The notes: generated by a model not told the origin, from the letters alone. Positions 22,467 to 33,700 are shown, counted from the first letter of the stretch. The stretch: 64,000 nucleotides of DNA from Muscardinus avellanarius (GCA_963383645.1 OY726578.1:22099888-22163887), one strand, 5' to 3'. Translations and numbers: made by a program.

Positions 22467-22857
22467 GGCCTGGCGTGGTGGTGCACGCTTGTAATCCCCG
22501 CGCTTGGGAGGTGGAGACAGGAGGATCGCACAGGTTCGAAGCCAGACGCACTGGCTTAAGAGACCTGTTATCGCTGGGCGTGGTGGGACATGCTTGTAAT
22601 CCCTGCACTTGGGAGGCGGAGACAGGAGGAACACATAGGTTCAAAGCCAGCCGTGCTGGCTTAAGAGACCCTGTTTCCAAATAAAAATATAAAAATAGGT
22701 CTGGGAGTATAACCCGGAGGTAGAAGGGTTTCCAGGAACCCCAGCACCCTCCCCCCTAAAAAAAAGAGAGAGAGACCCGTTTCCACATTAAAAAACATAT
22801 AAAATAGGTCTAGGAGCATAGCCCGGAGGTAGAAGGGTTTCCAGGAACCCCAGCACT
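22467..22857 (+). repeat. composite SINE (T1), middle of a triple nest
   Basis: First part 22467-22569 and second part about 22772-22857. It is split at GAGACCTGTT by the innermost SINE and resumes at GAGACCCGTT (duplication with one change). Confidence 0.88.
22572..22766 (+). repeat. composite SINE (T1), innermost of a triple nest
   Basis: Complete young-type copy with CCAGCCGTGCTGGCTT middle. Confidence 0.9.
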
Positions 22858-23029
22858 ACCAATAAATAAATAAATAGTTGCTGGAGGTGCAGCTCAGAGG
22901 TAGAAAGCCCCTGGCTTCCATCCTTGGTACCCCCAAAATAATACATATTTATATATATTAGATCATGTGATCTCTCCCCAGCTTGGAGACCCCCCAAAAT
23001 GACTTCTGGCCACACTTGGGGGTACTTCA

Positions 23030-23665
23030 AAGACCAGTATTGGAACTACCATATGCTCCAGCTATACCTCTCCTGGCGATCTTTCCAAAGGAACTGAAGT
23101 CAGAAAGTTATAGAGACACACACATATCCATGTTTCTAGCAGCACGATCCACAAAAGCCCAACTCCAGAACCATCTCAGGTGTCTGTCCACAGATGAGCG
23201 GGCTACAAAAACACCTGTGGGATAGGCACACAATGGAATTTTATTGTGCCATAAAGGGGAAACAATTATGGCATTTTCAGGAAAAAGAAATAAACGGAAC
23301 TAAAGATTGTTATTCTGAGATAAGCCAGTCTCAGTAAGTAAAGATGTGGAAGATAGAAACTGGAAGAAAAAAGATGTTCTGGATAAACGAGGAGAGATGC
23401 CGGGAAAGTCAAGGGAGGTGACATGGGGAAGGAGGTAGGGAAGAGGGAAAGGAGACGCGGTGGCAGAATCAGTTAAAAGAGTCCTAGGGACATCTGTGAA
23501 GCCATCGATACCAATTTCAGTTTTAGGAACAGAGACAGGGAGGGAACCAGGTGGAATCCAAAAGAAAATGCACCAGGTACAACACACATGTATGTTTCTA
23601 TCACACATTCCCTCAGTGTAATGTATGGTCACGATACACCAATAGAAGTCTATTAAAAATTAAAA
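23030..23665 (+). mobile_element. L1 3' end
   Basis: Starts at GGAACTACCATATGCTCCAG (late ORF2), includes GGAATTTTATTGTGCCATAA, and ends in a 3'UTR relic (ATACACCAATAGAAG) and A-rich tail. Frame broken. Confidence 0.82.
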
Positions 23666-23666
23666 T

Positions 23667-23850
23667 AGCCGGGCGTGGTGGCGCACGCTTGTCATCCCCA
23701 TGCTTGGGAGGCGGAGACAGGAGGATCGCGAAGGTTCGAAGCCAGCCTGGCTGGCTTAAGAGACCCTGTTTCCAAATAAAATATTAAATAGGTCTGGGAA
23801 TGTAGCCCGGAGGTAAAAGGGTTTCCAGGAACCCCAGTACCACCAAAAAA
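23667..23850 (+). repeat. composite SINE (T1)
   Basis: Complete copy inserted in the A-rich tail of the L1 to its left. Middle is CCAGCCTGGCTGGCTT. Confidence 0.92.
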
Positions 23851-23859
23851 AATTTTTTT

Positions 23860-24424
23860 TAATAAATCAATAAGCCTCATTCCTCACCCCAGCGGATGAG
23901 GCAGGGCCTGATCCGTCCCCACTCCCAACTTCACGGCCCGCAGCAACCCCCGCCCTCGCTCACCCTGTCCTCTTTCTGTCCCTGTAAAACTTAAAATGCC
24001 CCGTTGGCCTCCCCGGGCTGGGGCACAAACTTCCCCAGGACAGGGGCCAGTCTGCTGTGTTCTGGCACTCAGGATGTGGCAGATGCCCAGTAAATCTCTG
24101 AGAAGAGAAAGAGGAAGTGAGGGAGAAAGAAAGACTGGGAGACTGGGAGACTCATACTGGTAATATCCGCACCCACAGCTCTAGGTGTACAAGTAAGAGC
24201 TGGGGACCCACACAACCCAAAAATGAAGGTGTCTCGCCTGCGGCCACTGGTCTGGAGACCCACAGAGAGTCCGGTTATGGCACATTTAGAGACAGCCAGA
24301 GGTTGTGATGAGGTGGGCTGACCTCGGCAGCCCTTCTGCTCTCAGAGTTGTCTTTGAGTAGGATTCGTGTCTCTCCCGGCATTATAATATATCTGAGGAA
24401 CACAGTCAACACTTAACAGAACTC
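23860..24424. other. unique DNA
   Basis: Moderately GC-rich, no gene recognised. Confidence 0.45.
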
Positions 24425-24590
24425 TGTGTCCCCGGGTCAGACCCTGTACTGCGAGGCTTCACGTGTTATGCATCTATGGTGACCCCGCTGCGGAAGCACC
24501 CTTATCCGCTCCATTTTACAGATGGGGAAACTGAGGCCCAGAGAGATTCTGTAAGTAGCTCAAGGTCACAGGGTTTTTCCCTGAGACTCA
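24425..24590 (-). repeat. MIR SINE, antisense
   Basis: CCATTTTACAGATGGGGAAA, CTGAGGCCCAGAGAG and CTCAAGGTCACAGGG are MIR in antisense. Confidence 0.75.
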
Positions 24591-25389
24591 ACCAAGGAGA
24601 GCTGTGTGTGGTTGCAATGCTGTGGTCCACCACCCAGGAGCCCTCCTGGCCCTGCAGGTACCATAGAATCGGTAACCTCTCCGAGAAGTCCAGAGCTGGC
24701 CTCTGCCTCGATTTTCTTGGCTCTGCGGCCCCAGAGAAGTGACCCTCCTGAGAACATGGGCAGCCACAGTCCGCAACACTGAACCTCTCTCCCTCGTTTC
24801 CCAAGGGTTCATCCATGGCTGATTCCCCCCATCGCACTGTGTCTCTGTTGAGGAGAACACAGCATCGATTCTGCAGGCTCCCTGGATGGTAAATTCGCCC
24901 TGTCGGGGAGGATCTGTTGGGCTGGGGAAAAACAAACCATCCTGCCCTCACCTAAATCTAAGGAACCCGGGGGAGATGGCCACGAGGATTGCTGCAGCGG
25001 GTGAGACAAGGGCCAGGGGATATTTATGGGGCACTTGGGAAAGAAATGGGGGAGAGGTTGAACCCATCCTGCTGCCAGTCCCAGATTTATACAGCCCAGG
25101 CCCAGTTCATTGTCCCCATGGGAACTCTGGGACCTCACAGCCTCTCCTCCCAGCCCTGGGGAGATAAATCACGCACACAGAGGAAGCCTGTGCTGGTGTG
25201 TCAATGTATGTTTCTTTGTATGACCGCCTCAATGTTTGTGTGCTTTTGTGTATGCAGATGTTTGTGTTTCTGTCTTTGGCTACACCTTTGAAAAGATGTA
25301 TGGCTTAAGTATCTCTCTCAAACAGCCTGTTGGTAGTTTTTTGTGAAATTAATCTCCCTCTCCCTACTGCATAATTTAATACCTGGCCT
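24591..25389. other. unique DNA
   Basis: Overlapping frames of 100-149 codons on the minus strand (24502-25138) have no recognisable domain and partly cover a MIR. No gene is called. Confidence 0.4.
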
Positions 25390-25477
25390 GTCTTCCTTCC
25401 TTCCTTCCTTCCTTCCTTCCTTCCTTCCTTCCTTCTTTCCTTCCTTCCCTCCTTCACCCCCTCCCTCCCTCCCTTCC
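25390..25477. repeat. (CTTC)n microsatellite
   Basis: CCTT/TTCC units of about 85 bp directly at the A-tail end of the minus-strand SINE that follows. Confidence 0.95.
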
Positions 25478-25874
25478 TGTGTGTGGTACTGGGGATTAAA
25501 ACAAGTGGTATTCGCCAGACGTGGTGGCGCACGCTTGTAATCCCTGCGCTTGGGAGGCGGAGACAGAAGGATCGCGCAGGTTCGAAGCCAGCCGCGCTGG
25601 TTTAAGAGACCCTGTTTCCAAATAAAATATGAAAAATAGGTCTGGTAGTGTAGCCCGGAGGAAGAAGGGTTTCCAGGAACCCCAGTACCACAAAAAAGTA
25701 AACAAGTGGTATTCTGTCTCCAAGCTGCCCTCAGTCCTTTTTATTTTAAAACAGGGTCTTCCTAAATTACTGAAAGTCTTAACTAAGTTGCTGAGGCTGT
25801 CCTTGAATCTACAATCCTCCTGCCTCGGCCTCCTAAATATTAGAATCATGAGCAAGCACCACCGTGCCTGGCTT
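25478..25874 (-). repeat. old composite SINE, interrupted
   Basis: ID scrap TGTGGTACTGGGGATTAAAA at 25483-25500, body resumes at 25715 and ends near 25874 (CACCGTGCCTGGCT). A young SINE of opposite orientation is inserted. Confidence 0.85.
25514..25699 (+). repeat. composite SINE (T1), nested
   Basis: Complete copy with a perfect 15-bp duplication AAACAAGTGGTATTC at 25499-25513 and 25700-25714. Confidence 0.95.
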
Positions 25875-26077
25875 TGCCTTGTCATTTTACCAAAGGTATC
25901 TTCTCCCCTGTTGGCCACAAAGCAAATCTTAGAGGTGGCCTTGGCTTATGTCCACAGACAGGTAAAAGCCTGTAATTGCAGTATGCTAACAAAATAAGAA
26001 AGGTCTTCCCAAGTCCCTACCTGGTGCATATCCTCATACCTCCTTCTTGTAAAAGTTGGTTCTAATTTAAAGATTTT

Positions 26078-26353
26078 ATTTTGCAGTACTGGGGATGGAA
26101 CCCAGGGGCAGTCTACCTCCAAAGTATACCCCCAGCCCTATTTTTTTTGTGTGGGGGGGGGCTGGGGTTGGAATCCAGAGGCATTTGACCTCCGAGCTAC
26201 AGCCTCAGTCCTATTTTTTATTCTTTATTTTGAAACAGGGTCTCACTGAGTTGCAGAGGGCCTCACTAAGTAGCTGAGGCTGTCGCGAACTGCGATCCTC
26301 CGGTCTCAGCCTCCCGAATGCTCGGATTTCAAGCGTGCGCCACCACGCTCAGC
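26078..26353 (-). repeat. trimeric SINE (B1-ID-ID)
   Basis: Read on the minus strand: B1-like monomer and ID (26353 to about 26150), then a second ID unit (about 26143-26090), then a short tail. The whole is flanked by the perfect 17-bp duplication TCTAATTTAAAGATTTT (26061-26077 and 26354-26370), so the extra ID unit was copied with the SINE in one event. Confidence 0.85.
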
Positions 26354-26496
26354 TCTAATTTAAAGATTTTTAATTGATAAAAAATATGTATTGCAAGTTT
26401 GTTATTTCATACTGTAGTTATTCTTATCCTACTCACCAGACTTAAGATGGCCACACCTTTCATTTAAGTCTACAAAAAATGCTGTAAATATTTTTG

Positions 26497-26704
26497 GAGG
26501 AAGTGTTGGGGAGTGAACCCAGAGGGTTGTACTTCTAAGAATCACCCCCCACCCGCAGCCCTATTCTTTTTTTTTTTTTTTTTGAAACAAAGTCTCACCA
26601 ACTTGGGGAGGGCCTAAGTTGTTGGAACTGGCCACAAACCTGCGATCCTCCTGTCTCAGCCTCCCAAGTACTAGGATTACAAGCATGTATCACTATGCCC
26701 AGTT
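26497..26704 (-). repeat. old composite SINE
   Basis: Diverged minus copy with TTTTTTTGAAACAAAGTC linker and 5' end ACTATGCCCAGTTT. Confidence 0.85.
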
Positions 26705-26814
26705 TGTGAAATAATCTTGATTTTTGAAATCTTACAAATATTTATACTTTATAATCCAGCCAATGACAAAAGCTAAATAAGCCCACTGTGGAGCAATGCT
26801 TTTTAAATTCTGTA

Positions 26815-26947
26815 CCGTTATTTTGAAACAGGGTCTCACTGAGTTGCAGAGGGCCTCACTAAGTAGCTGAGGCTGTTCACTAACTGTGATCCTCCTATCT
26901 CAGCCTCCCAAATGCTGGGATGACAAGGGTGCGCCACCACGCCCGGG
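26815..26947 (-). repeat. composite SINE, left monomer only
   Basis: Minus B1-like part without ID end, from TTATTTTGAAACAGGGTC to CCACCACGCCCGGGCT. Confidence 0.88.
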
Positions 26948-27502
26948 CTCTTCTCCTGTTTTTATGACCCAGATGCTACACATTGGGACAGCAGCCCAAG
27001 TCCTTTAGTGGCTGCACGGAGGACTGGAGTCATTCTGGAGGATCAATAGACCCTCACTGGATTAGCCCACAAAGATTTCAGGGGCTACTCGTCACTGCAG
27101 CGTAAGAGAGTTTATCCTGACTACTATAGTACCAACATCATCCTACATACCCCCGGTGGTGTCTGCAATAACTCTTTGGGGTACGTCAGACTTAGCTGTT
27201 TCTAAGATTCAATTCAGCTCTGAGCCTTGACGATCCCAACCTCTCATGATTGCATGACCCTAATTCAGATTTTGGATCACACCTCCGAGTCTCTGCAAAG
27301 ATAGCATTCCAGTCTGACACCGCCACACAATGAAGCCTGAGGAGATAAGCATGAAGACGCTGCCAAGCCTTCCCAGAGTGGCAAAATGTGAGACAGAGAT
27401 GTTGCTGTGACCGTGAGGTTCCTGTATGTATCGCCCCTCCGATGGCATTTCACCCTGTGCTGGGCGACTATTGCAGCAAAATGAATCCTGCCCAAACCCC
27501 TT
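26948..27502. other. unique DNA
   Basis: Nothing recognised on either strand. Confidence 0.45.
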
Positions 27503-27520
27503 CTCTCCATATGCCTTTCT

Positions 27521-27720
27521 TTTTTTTTTTTTTTTTTTTTTGGTACTGGGGTTCCTGGAAGCCCTGCTACCTCTGGGCTACACTCCCAGACCTATTTTTA
27601 CATTTTTATTTGGAAACAGGGTCTCTTAAGCCAGTGCGCGCAGCTGGCTTTGAACCTGAGCGATCCTCCTGTCTCTGCCTCCCAAGCGCGGGGATTACAA
27701 GCGTGCGCCACCACGCCCGG
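27521..27720 (-). repeat. composite SINE (T1)
   Basis: Complete minus copy with 20-bp poly(T). Perfect 18-bp duplication CTCTCCATATGCCTTTCT at 27503-27520 and 27721-27738, so insertion is recent. Confidence 0.96.
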
Positions 27721-28033
27721 CTCTCCATATGCCTTTCTATGACCCCAAGATCCCCTTGAATAAGGAAACTCTGAAAGGGGTGGAAGGAAATGGGATGCAG
27801 GATTCACTAGCAGTGTCCCAGAAGTCCTGCTGGCTTAAAGAAAGTTGGGTACCTGAGAAGATGTCTTATCTTGACTCTGGTTCACCTGAACTTGACACCC
27901 ACGTCCAGCTGGAGTGGCAGGTGTCCTGGGGGAAAACCCCAGCTCTGGCAACTCCTAGAAGTATGGATTCTGACAAGCTACAAGAATGAGCCCTGCATTC
28001 TTCATCTATAAAGTGTGGATAATAACAGTACCT

Positions 28034-28223
28034 AGCCAGGCATGGCGGCGCACGCTTGTAATCCCTGCGCTTGGGAGGCGGAGACAGGAGGATCACGCAG
28101 GTTCGAAGCCAGCTGCGCGCGCTGGCTTAGGAGACCCTGTTTCCAAATAAAAATGTAAAAATAGGTCTGGGAGTGTAGCCCGGAGGTAGAAGGGCTTCCA
28201 GGAACCCCAGAACCACCAAAAAA
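28034..28223 (+). repeat. composite SINE (T1)
   Basis: Complete plus copy with duplication AATAACAGTACCTA on both sides. Confidence 0.94.
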
Positions 28224-28247
28224 ATAATAATAATAACAGTACCTACT

Positions 28248-28457
28248 TTTTTTTGCAGTACTGGGGACTGAACCCAGGGATATTCTACCTCCAAGCTACA
28301 CCCCCAGCCCTATTTTTCTATTCTTTATTTTTGAAACAGGGTCTCACTGAGTTGCAGGGGTCATCACTAAGTAACTGAGGCCAGCTGTGAACCTGCAACC
28401 CTCCTGCCTCAGCCTCCCAAGTACTGGGATTACCAGCTTGCACCACCACACCCAGCT
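28248..28457 (-). repeat. composite SINE (T3)
   Basis: Complete minus copy beside the previous one. Flanks AGTACCTACTT and AGTATCTACTT form its target-site duplication. Confidence 0.9.
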
Positions 28458-28835
28458 TAGTATCTACTTCTTAGGGTTGACTTGAGGATATAGAGAGAAA
28501 GCATGAAACCAGTTTCCCCCCTCCCTACACAAACACACCAGCTTATGTAACTGAGAGTAGCCCTTCACAAAAGCAAAATATAGGGAAAATCATCCACATT
28601 TGATCTTTTTTTCCCTCCCTGAAAATCTGGCAAAGTGTCAGTCTTTCGTCCATGGAGTCATCAGTTTGGTCTAGGGAATTGGAGTCTGGAGAGAATATCC
28701 CACCAGTCCACCGTCCCTCTCTAGCCAAGGCTGGCTCTCAGTATGACTCTGTTGCCAGAGGTGAGAGGAGATAAGATGCAAGACTAGTAAGTTTTGATGA
28801 GAAGGAGGAGAGTTATGGCTTAGGCACTGGTATAC
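28458..28835. other. unique DNA
   Basis: Nothing recognised. Confidence 0.45.
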
Positions 28836-29300
28836 GTATTAGTCAGGATTGGCTAGCATAACAGAACTTATGGGATGTATACATGGTAAAGTGGGATATT
28901 TTTTTTTTGGTGGTACTGGGGTTCCTGGAAGCCCTTCTACCTCCGGGCTACACTCCCAGACCTCTTTTTACATTTTATATTCGGAAACAGGGTCTCCTAA
29001 GCCAGTGCGCGCGGCTGGCTTCGAACCTGCGCGATCCTCCTGTCTCTGTCTCCCAAGCGCGGGGATTATAAGCGTGCGCCACCACGCCCAGCCTGTAAAG
29101 TGGGATTTATCAAATCAGCTTACAGTCCACAGCAGTGCTATCTCACGTGGCCACCTATACACAGAGAGCCGGAGGAACCAGCTGATCAGTCTCAGGATCA
29201 GAGCAGCCAATAATACAGTCCCAGGCCAAGATGGAAAGGCCAAATCTCTCCAGAGAAATGATGGTGAAGGTCCAACTGGAAGAACAGAAGGCCCCTATCC
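28836..29300. repeat. old interspersed repeat, unnamed, split by a SINE
   Basis: TATTAGTCAGGATTGGCTAG at 28837 and ACAGAACTTATGGGATGTAT recall a widespread mammalian LTR-type repeat. The T1 SINE at 28899 interrupts it. Family uncertain. Confidence 0.3.
28899..29094 (-). repeat. composite SINE (T1)
   Basis: Complete minus copy with duplication TAAAGTGGGAT on both sides. Confidence 0.93.
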
Positions 29301-30242
29301 CAGGTGAGAGCAAACATGTTTTTCTCAGAAAGAACCACGCAGGGTTCACACAGCTTTCTCCAGCTTTTTCTCCAGATCCTGTGCCTATCAGAACAGTGCC
29401 ATCCACGCTCTGGGCAGGACTTTCCCTTCAACCATCTCAACACACCCAAAGTCACGTCATCCTAGGGGTTTCATAGACCAGTCAAATTGGCAGTCCAGAT
29501 CAATTATCACACCGTGGAAGTCCCAGCCGGGTGACAGGGAGAAGCCCCAGGCACTAAAGAGGCAGCAGGAGGGTGGTATTATGAATCACCCCCTAAGAAG
29601 AGTCCCAGTTTCTTCCTGTGTTCTACCCATGGGTTGTATTGACATTTTCAAGTGGCTGCCAAAGATTTGAAAGAGCGGGGGTCCTGTAAGATATTAACAT
29701 TGTTCTTGCCATTATCAGCAGCAGCAGCAGCAGCAGCAGCACCATTATGATGGACTCTCCCCCTCTCCCCGCCCTCACAGAATCCCCCCTACACAGTGAC
29801 CCCCATAGCTTCCCCAGTGCTCTCCAATTTTTAGGGCCCTCCTGGAATCACTGTTTGTTCTCCAAGAGGGTGGCTTTTACTTCCGCTGTAGGAGAGCCTG
29901 GCTTTCATCCTCCCTCTCTGCTGTCATGGAAACAAGTGTGCTGGCAACTTGAGGTAGAAGAAAAACGACGGTTACTTCCTCAACGAAGTAGAAAGGATGG
30001 TGATACTCAGGACAGGAAGAAGAGATCTGACAGTCTATGTGATTTCCCTTTGTAAATAGCCATCAGAAAGACCTCACTTGGACCAAGCACAGGACCTTCA
30101 GGACCACGGACAGCTCTCCGGAAAGCTCAAGGTTTCATAGGAGTGGGAAGGGGTTAGTAGCTATACCATAGCCTCAACTTCTACAGAAGGCAGAGGCTAA
30201 GGGCAGGGGGAGTGGTGTGTTTAAGAGATCTAGTGCCAAAGA
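29301..30242. other. unique DNA with short (CAG)8
   Basis: A run of eight CAG units lies at 29716-29740. The plus frame of 102 codons at 29747-30055 is not recognisable. No gene is called. Confidence 0.45.
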
Positions 30243-30253
30243 GAGGGAATTTT

Positions 30254-30441
30254 TTTGGGGGGTACTGGGGTTCCTGGAAGCCCTTCTACCTCCGGGCTAC
30301 ACTCCCAGACCTATTTTGTATACTTTTTTATTTGGAAACAGGGTCTCTTTTAAGCCACGCGGCTGGCTTTGAACCTGTGCGGTCCTCCTGTCTTCTCCTC
30401 CCAAGCGCGGGGACTACAAGCGTGCACCACCACGCCCGGCA
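30254..30441 (-). repeat. composite SINE (T1)
   Basis: Complete minus copy with duplication AGGGAATTTTT at 30243-30253 and 30442-30452. Confidence 0.93.
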
Positions 30442-30532
30442 AGGGAATTTTTATCTTCACTGTTCTAGAATCCCTATCAGACATCACTGAATCTCCTGAG
30501 TCTTCTGCAAGACAGAGTCCTGGAACATACAT

Positions 30533-30765
30533 TTTTTTCTTAGGTTATTTGTGTGTAGGGGCGGGTGGTACTGTAGGTGGAACCCAGGAGCTTTTCTACC
30601 TCTGGGCTACACTCCCAGATCCATTTTTATACTTTACTTAGAAACAGGGTCTCACTAAGTTGCTGAGAGCCTCACTCAGTAGCTGAGGCTGGCTTCGAAC
30701 CTGCGCGATCCTCCTGTCTCAGCCTCCCAAGCACTGGGATTACAAACGTGCTCCACCACGCCCAG
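30533..30765 (-). repeat. composite SINE (T2)
   Basis: Complete minus copy. Flanks CTGGAACATACATT and CTGGATCATACATT are the target-site duplication. Confidence 0.92.
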
Positions 30766-31061
30766 CTCTGGATCATACATTGGAACACATCCCCCCAGAT
30801 TATCCTAATGCAATTCAGGATGGAGGCAACTTATCTATTCACACACACACACATTGTTTGAGCAGGAAAATAGGCAGAGGAGAAGAGCAGTTCCCAGGTT
30901 CAAGCAGCAAGTTGGAACTCAAACCCAAGTGTCTCAACTCCCTGGTTTTCCTAAATCATCCAGCACTTGCTGGAATCCTCCTTAAAACCCTTCCCCTAAG
31001 ACCTGTGCTACTGGTATAGGAGAGCCCATGAGGTCCTCATGCATCTTTCTGGGTCCTCCAT

Positions 31062-31258
31062 CCTTTTTTTTTTTAACTGAATGTGGTATTGAGGGTTGAA
31101 CCCAGGTGCATTCTACCTCCAAGCTTTACCCCCAGCCTTTTTTATTTTTTATTTTGAAACAGAGTCTTGCTACATTCCTGAGGCTGGGAACGAGCTTGCA
31201 ATCCTCCTGTCTCAGACTCCCAAGTACTGGGATTACAGGCCTGTGCTACTACGCCCAT
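31062..31258 (-). repeat. old composite SINE
   Basis: Minus copy with poly(T) start. Flanks TCTGGGTCCTCC and TCTGAGTCCTCC duplicate the target. Confidence 0.88.
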
Positions 31259-31464
31259 CTCTGAGTCCTCCTCTAATGCAAGTTCTTCCAGGAATGGCAA
31301 ATAACCTTATCATATGTGTTCATGCCCCTGGAATCTAACACACACAGACATTCAACAGGCATTGGCTGAACTCACTAATGAATTCATGAACAAGTGAACA
31401 GATGAATTAATTAATTAATTAACCAGTGCTAGTCAATGAGATGTCTCTTGAATAGAGGAGCTCT

Positions 31465-31690
31465 AATAAAAACTCCTGTTTACCGAGCAAATACCACATA
31501 CCAGTTGCAAAGCTAAGAAATTGACATTCATTGGCTCCTTCAGTTTGCACAATCATCCAATGATATAGAAACTATTTTTTATCTCCAACAAGGGATGTGG
31601 AAGGGAGACGCTTACAAATTGACCCAAGAGACACACAGCTACTGTGGTCCAGATGCTATTCGGGTCCAGGGATGCTAACTCTTCAGGCTG
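31465..31690 (-). repeat. MIR SINE, antisense
   Basis: ACCGAGCAAATACCACATAC, TGGCTCCTTCAGTTTGCAC and AGAGACACACAGCTACTG follow MIR in antisense, strongly diverged. Confidence 0.45.
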
Positions 31691-31791
31691 AGTCCTGAAG
31701 CCGCATTCTCTAGATACACGCAGGGAAAAGGACTGATCCATGTGCATAGCCTCTGCATACTGGGAAGATTAAACAAAAAGACACTCAGTGG

Positions 31792-31997
31792 CTGGGTATG
31801 GTGACACACACCTGTAATTACAGTACTTGGGAGGCTGAGATGAGAAGATTGCAAGTTTGAGACCAGTCTCAGCAATAAGCAAGGCTCACTGCAACTTAGC
31901 AAGACCCTGTTTCAAAATTTAAAAAAAAAAAAGGCTGAGGGTATAGCTTGGAGGTAGAATGCCCCTGGGTACAAGCCCCAGCATCACACACACAAAA
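31792..31997 (+). repeat. old composite SINE
   Basis: Plus copy with ACACCTGTAATTACAG, CAGCAATAAGCAAGG middle, ID part GTATAGCTTGGAGGTAGAAT and A-rich tail. Confidence 0.88.
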
Positions 31998-32084
31998 AAA
32001 AAAGGACATTCAATTCCCTGTCATATTCTGTTCAATTTCCAGAGCACCCTCCTTTGGGGCTTAACAAAGAAGGGTTAAATTCAT

Positions 32085-32147
32085 TTATTCCCAGCCTCAA
32101 ATTCCCAGGGAAAATATTTCAACTGGTAGGTGCTTCGCCTTTTAGCC
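32085..32147 (+). repeat. local repeat pair, copy A
   Basis: TTATTCCCAGCCTCAAATTC ... GGTGCTTCGCCTTTTAG is matched at 32988-33053. The two are diverged but colinear. Confidence 0.75.
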
Positions 32148-32987
32148 AACAAACATTAGTTAGCTACCTAGTATGCTCTTTAGATGCTGGGGTCCAATAG
32201 TGAACGAGACAGAGAACATTTCTGATCTAGTCAAGAAAAACAAATGAGCAACAGTACATCAGCAGACATGGATGATATGAGGTGGGGAAAGTGCTAATAA
32301 GGACAGCAGGGTGAGGGATGGAGAGCATCCAGGCACGTTTAAAAACAGCGAGAGAGGCTCTAACATGCTGTGGCTGTGTCGACGGGAGCCCCAAAGAACC
32401 GGCAGAAAGATACATGTCAGGGAACCCACTGTTTGGCATCAAAACTACCCAGACTTCTAAGTGATTTTCTCCACTGGACCGATCCTATGTGGTCTTATTT
32501 TTCCTCTTTGAACAGAGTTGTCCATGGACAGATGAAAAGAAAGCCTGGGGGCTGGGGGTGACCATGACTCCATTCCCAACCCAGTCTGGGCCTTTCTCCT
32601 GGCAGGACTCTGGTGCTCTGAACAGAGGGTGCCAGCAGGAACCCTCCATTCGGTCCGAGGATGAAAACGGAGGTCTATCCGTGGACAACTGTGTTAGCTG
32701 GGACTCCCTGGGTGCAGGCAACCCAGCCCTCCTCAAACTAGCAGGAGACATAAAAGAGAGCTTTATTATGAGGAGACAGGTGTGTTTCAAGGAACCCAGG
32801 GCTCAGGAGAGACCTGATCAAGCAGGCAGAAGTTCCTCAGGACCTTGGCTTCTTTTCCTATGTCTGCCCTCTCTTCTGGCTTCTCTCTGCACATGAGCTG
32901 ATCAGTTCATATCTCAGGAGATAAGGCACCTTCCCATGGCCTCTGTCTTACATTTTATTCAAAAGCATCCCTCTGGCATAGATTGCT
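32148..32987. other. unique DNA
   Basis: Frames of about 100-135 codons occur at 32485-32896 on both strands without recognisable product. Confidence 0.45.
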
Positions 32988-33053
32988 TTTATTCCCAACC
33001 CCAGATTCCCAGGGAAAAGATTTTAACCGGGAGGTGCTTCACCTTTTAGACAA
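32988..33053 (+). repeat. local repeat pair, copy B
   Basis: Partner of 32085-32147, about 900 bp downstream in the same orientation. Confidence 0.75.
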
Positions 33054-33420
33054 TTTTCTGTAGCTGGGAAAAGCAGAACGCTATTGAACAAATATAGCAC
33101 TGGGTATACATGCTAGAGCCCACGGGGATCAGCGATGGGGGATGCAGTTTCCAAGAAAGGGAAATTCACGTGAGCTTTGCAGAATCGCATACACTCGCCA
33201 TGGTGATAACATATCCTGGGCCCTAAAAATACAGAAAAAGTGCATGGTCTAAGATGTGATCGGGGAGGGACCGAGAGTCCAGCCTGCAGGGAGGTAGCTC
33301 GGAGGAAGCGTGACCCTGGGCTCAAGTGATGCCAGCCGTGGGAACGAGGGAGTTAAATCAACCCCACAAAGATTGAGAAGCACCCAGCTCCCCTCCGCAG
33401 CCATTGGAATGGCCTCCGCG

Positions 33421-33700
33421 AAGTGCCAAGGCAAAATTACAGATCATTTTAATTGAGTGAAATTGGCTCTACATTAATATTCATGATTATTAGAGCAGCT
33501 AATTTTCCTCTTTATAGAAAGTGAGTGGAGGACCGCTTCGGCTGCTGCCTGCTTTCCCTGCCTTATGTTTGTGGGGAGGTAGTGGAAGAAAGAAAAGAGA
33601 GGGCACTTGGAATCAGCCAACCATTTCTGAACACTGAGTAATTACCAAGGGCTTTTTAATTGCTTTGACCTCTTAGAGGGAGCTGGGGAGAAGCATCTTA
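33421..33700. promoter_or_regulatory. possible conserved non-coding element
   Basis: Repeat-free AT-rich block dense in homeodomain/POU-type cores: TTTTAATTGAGTG, ACATTAATATTCATGATTAT, GCTAATTTTCC, AGTAATTACC, TTTTTAATTGC, plus a TGACCTC half-site. This composition is typical of developmental enhancers, but conservation cannot be tested here. Confidence 0.3.

Larger units (their letters stand above)
22330..22935 (+). repeat. composite SINE (T3), outermost of a triple nest
   Basis: Left monomer 22330-22464, right ID part 22875-22932 (GTGCAGCTCAGAGGTAGAAA). Two younger SINEs lie inside it. Confidence 0.88.
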
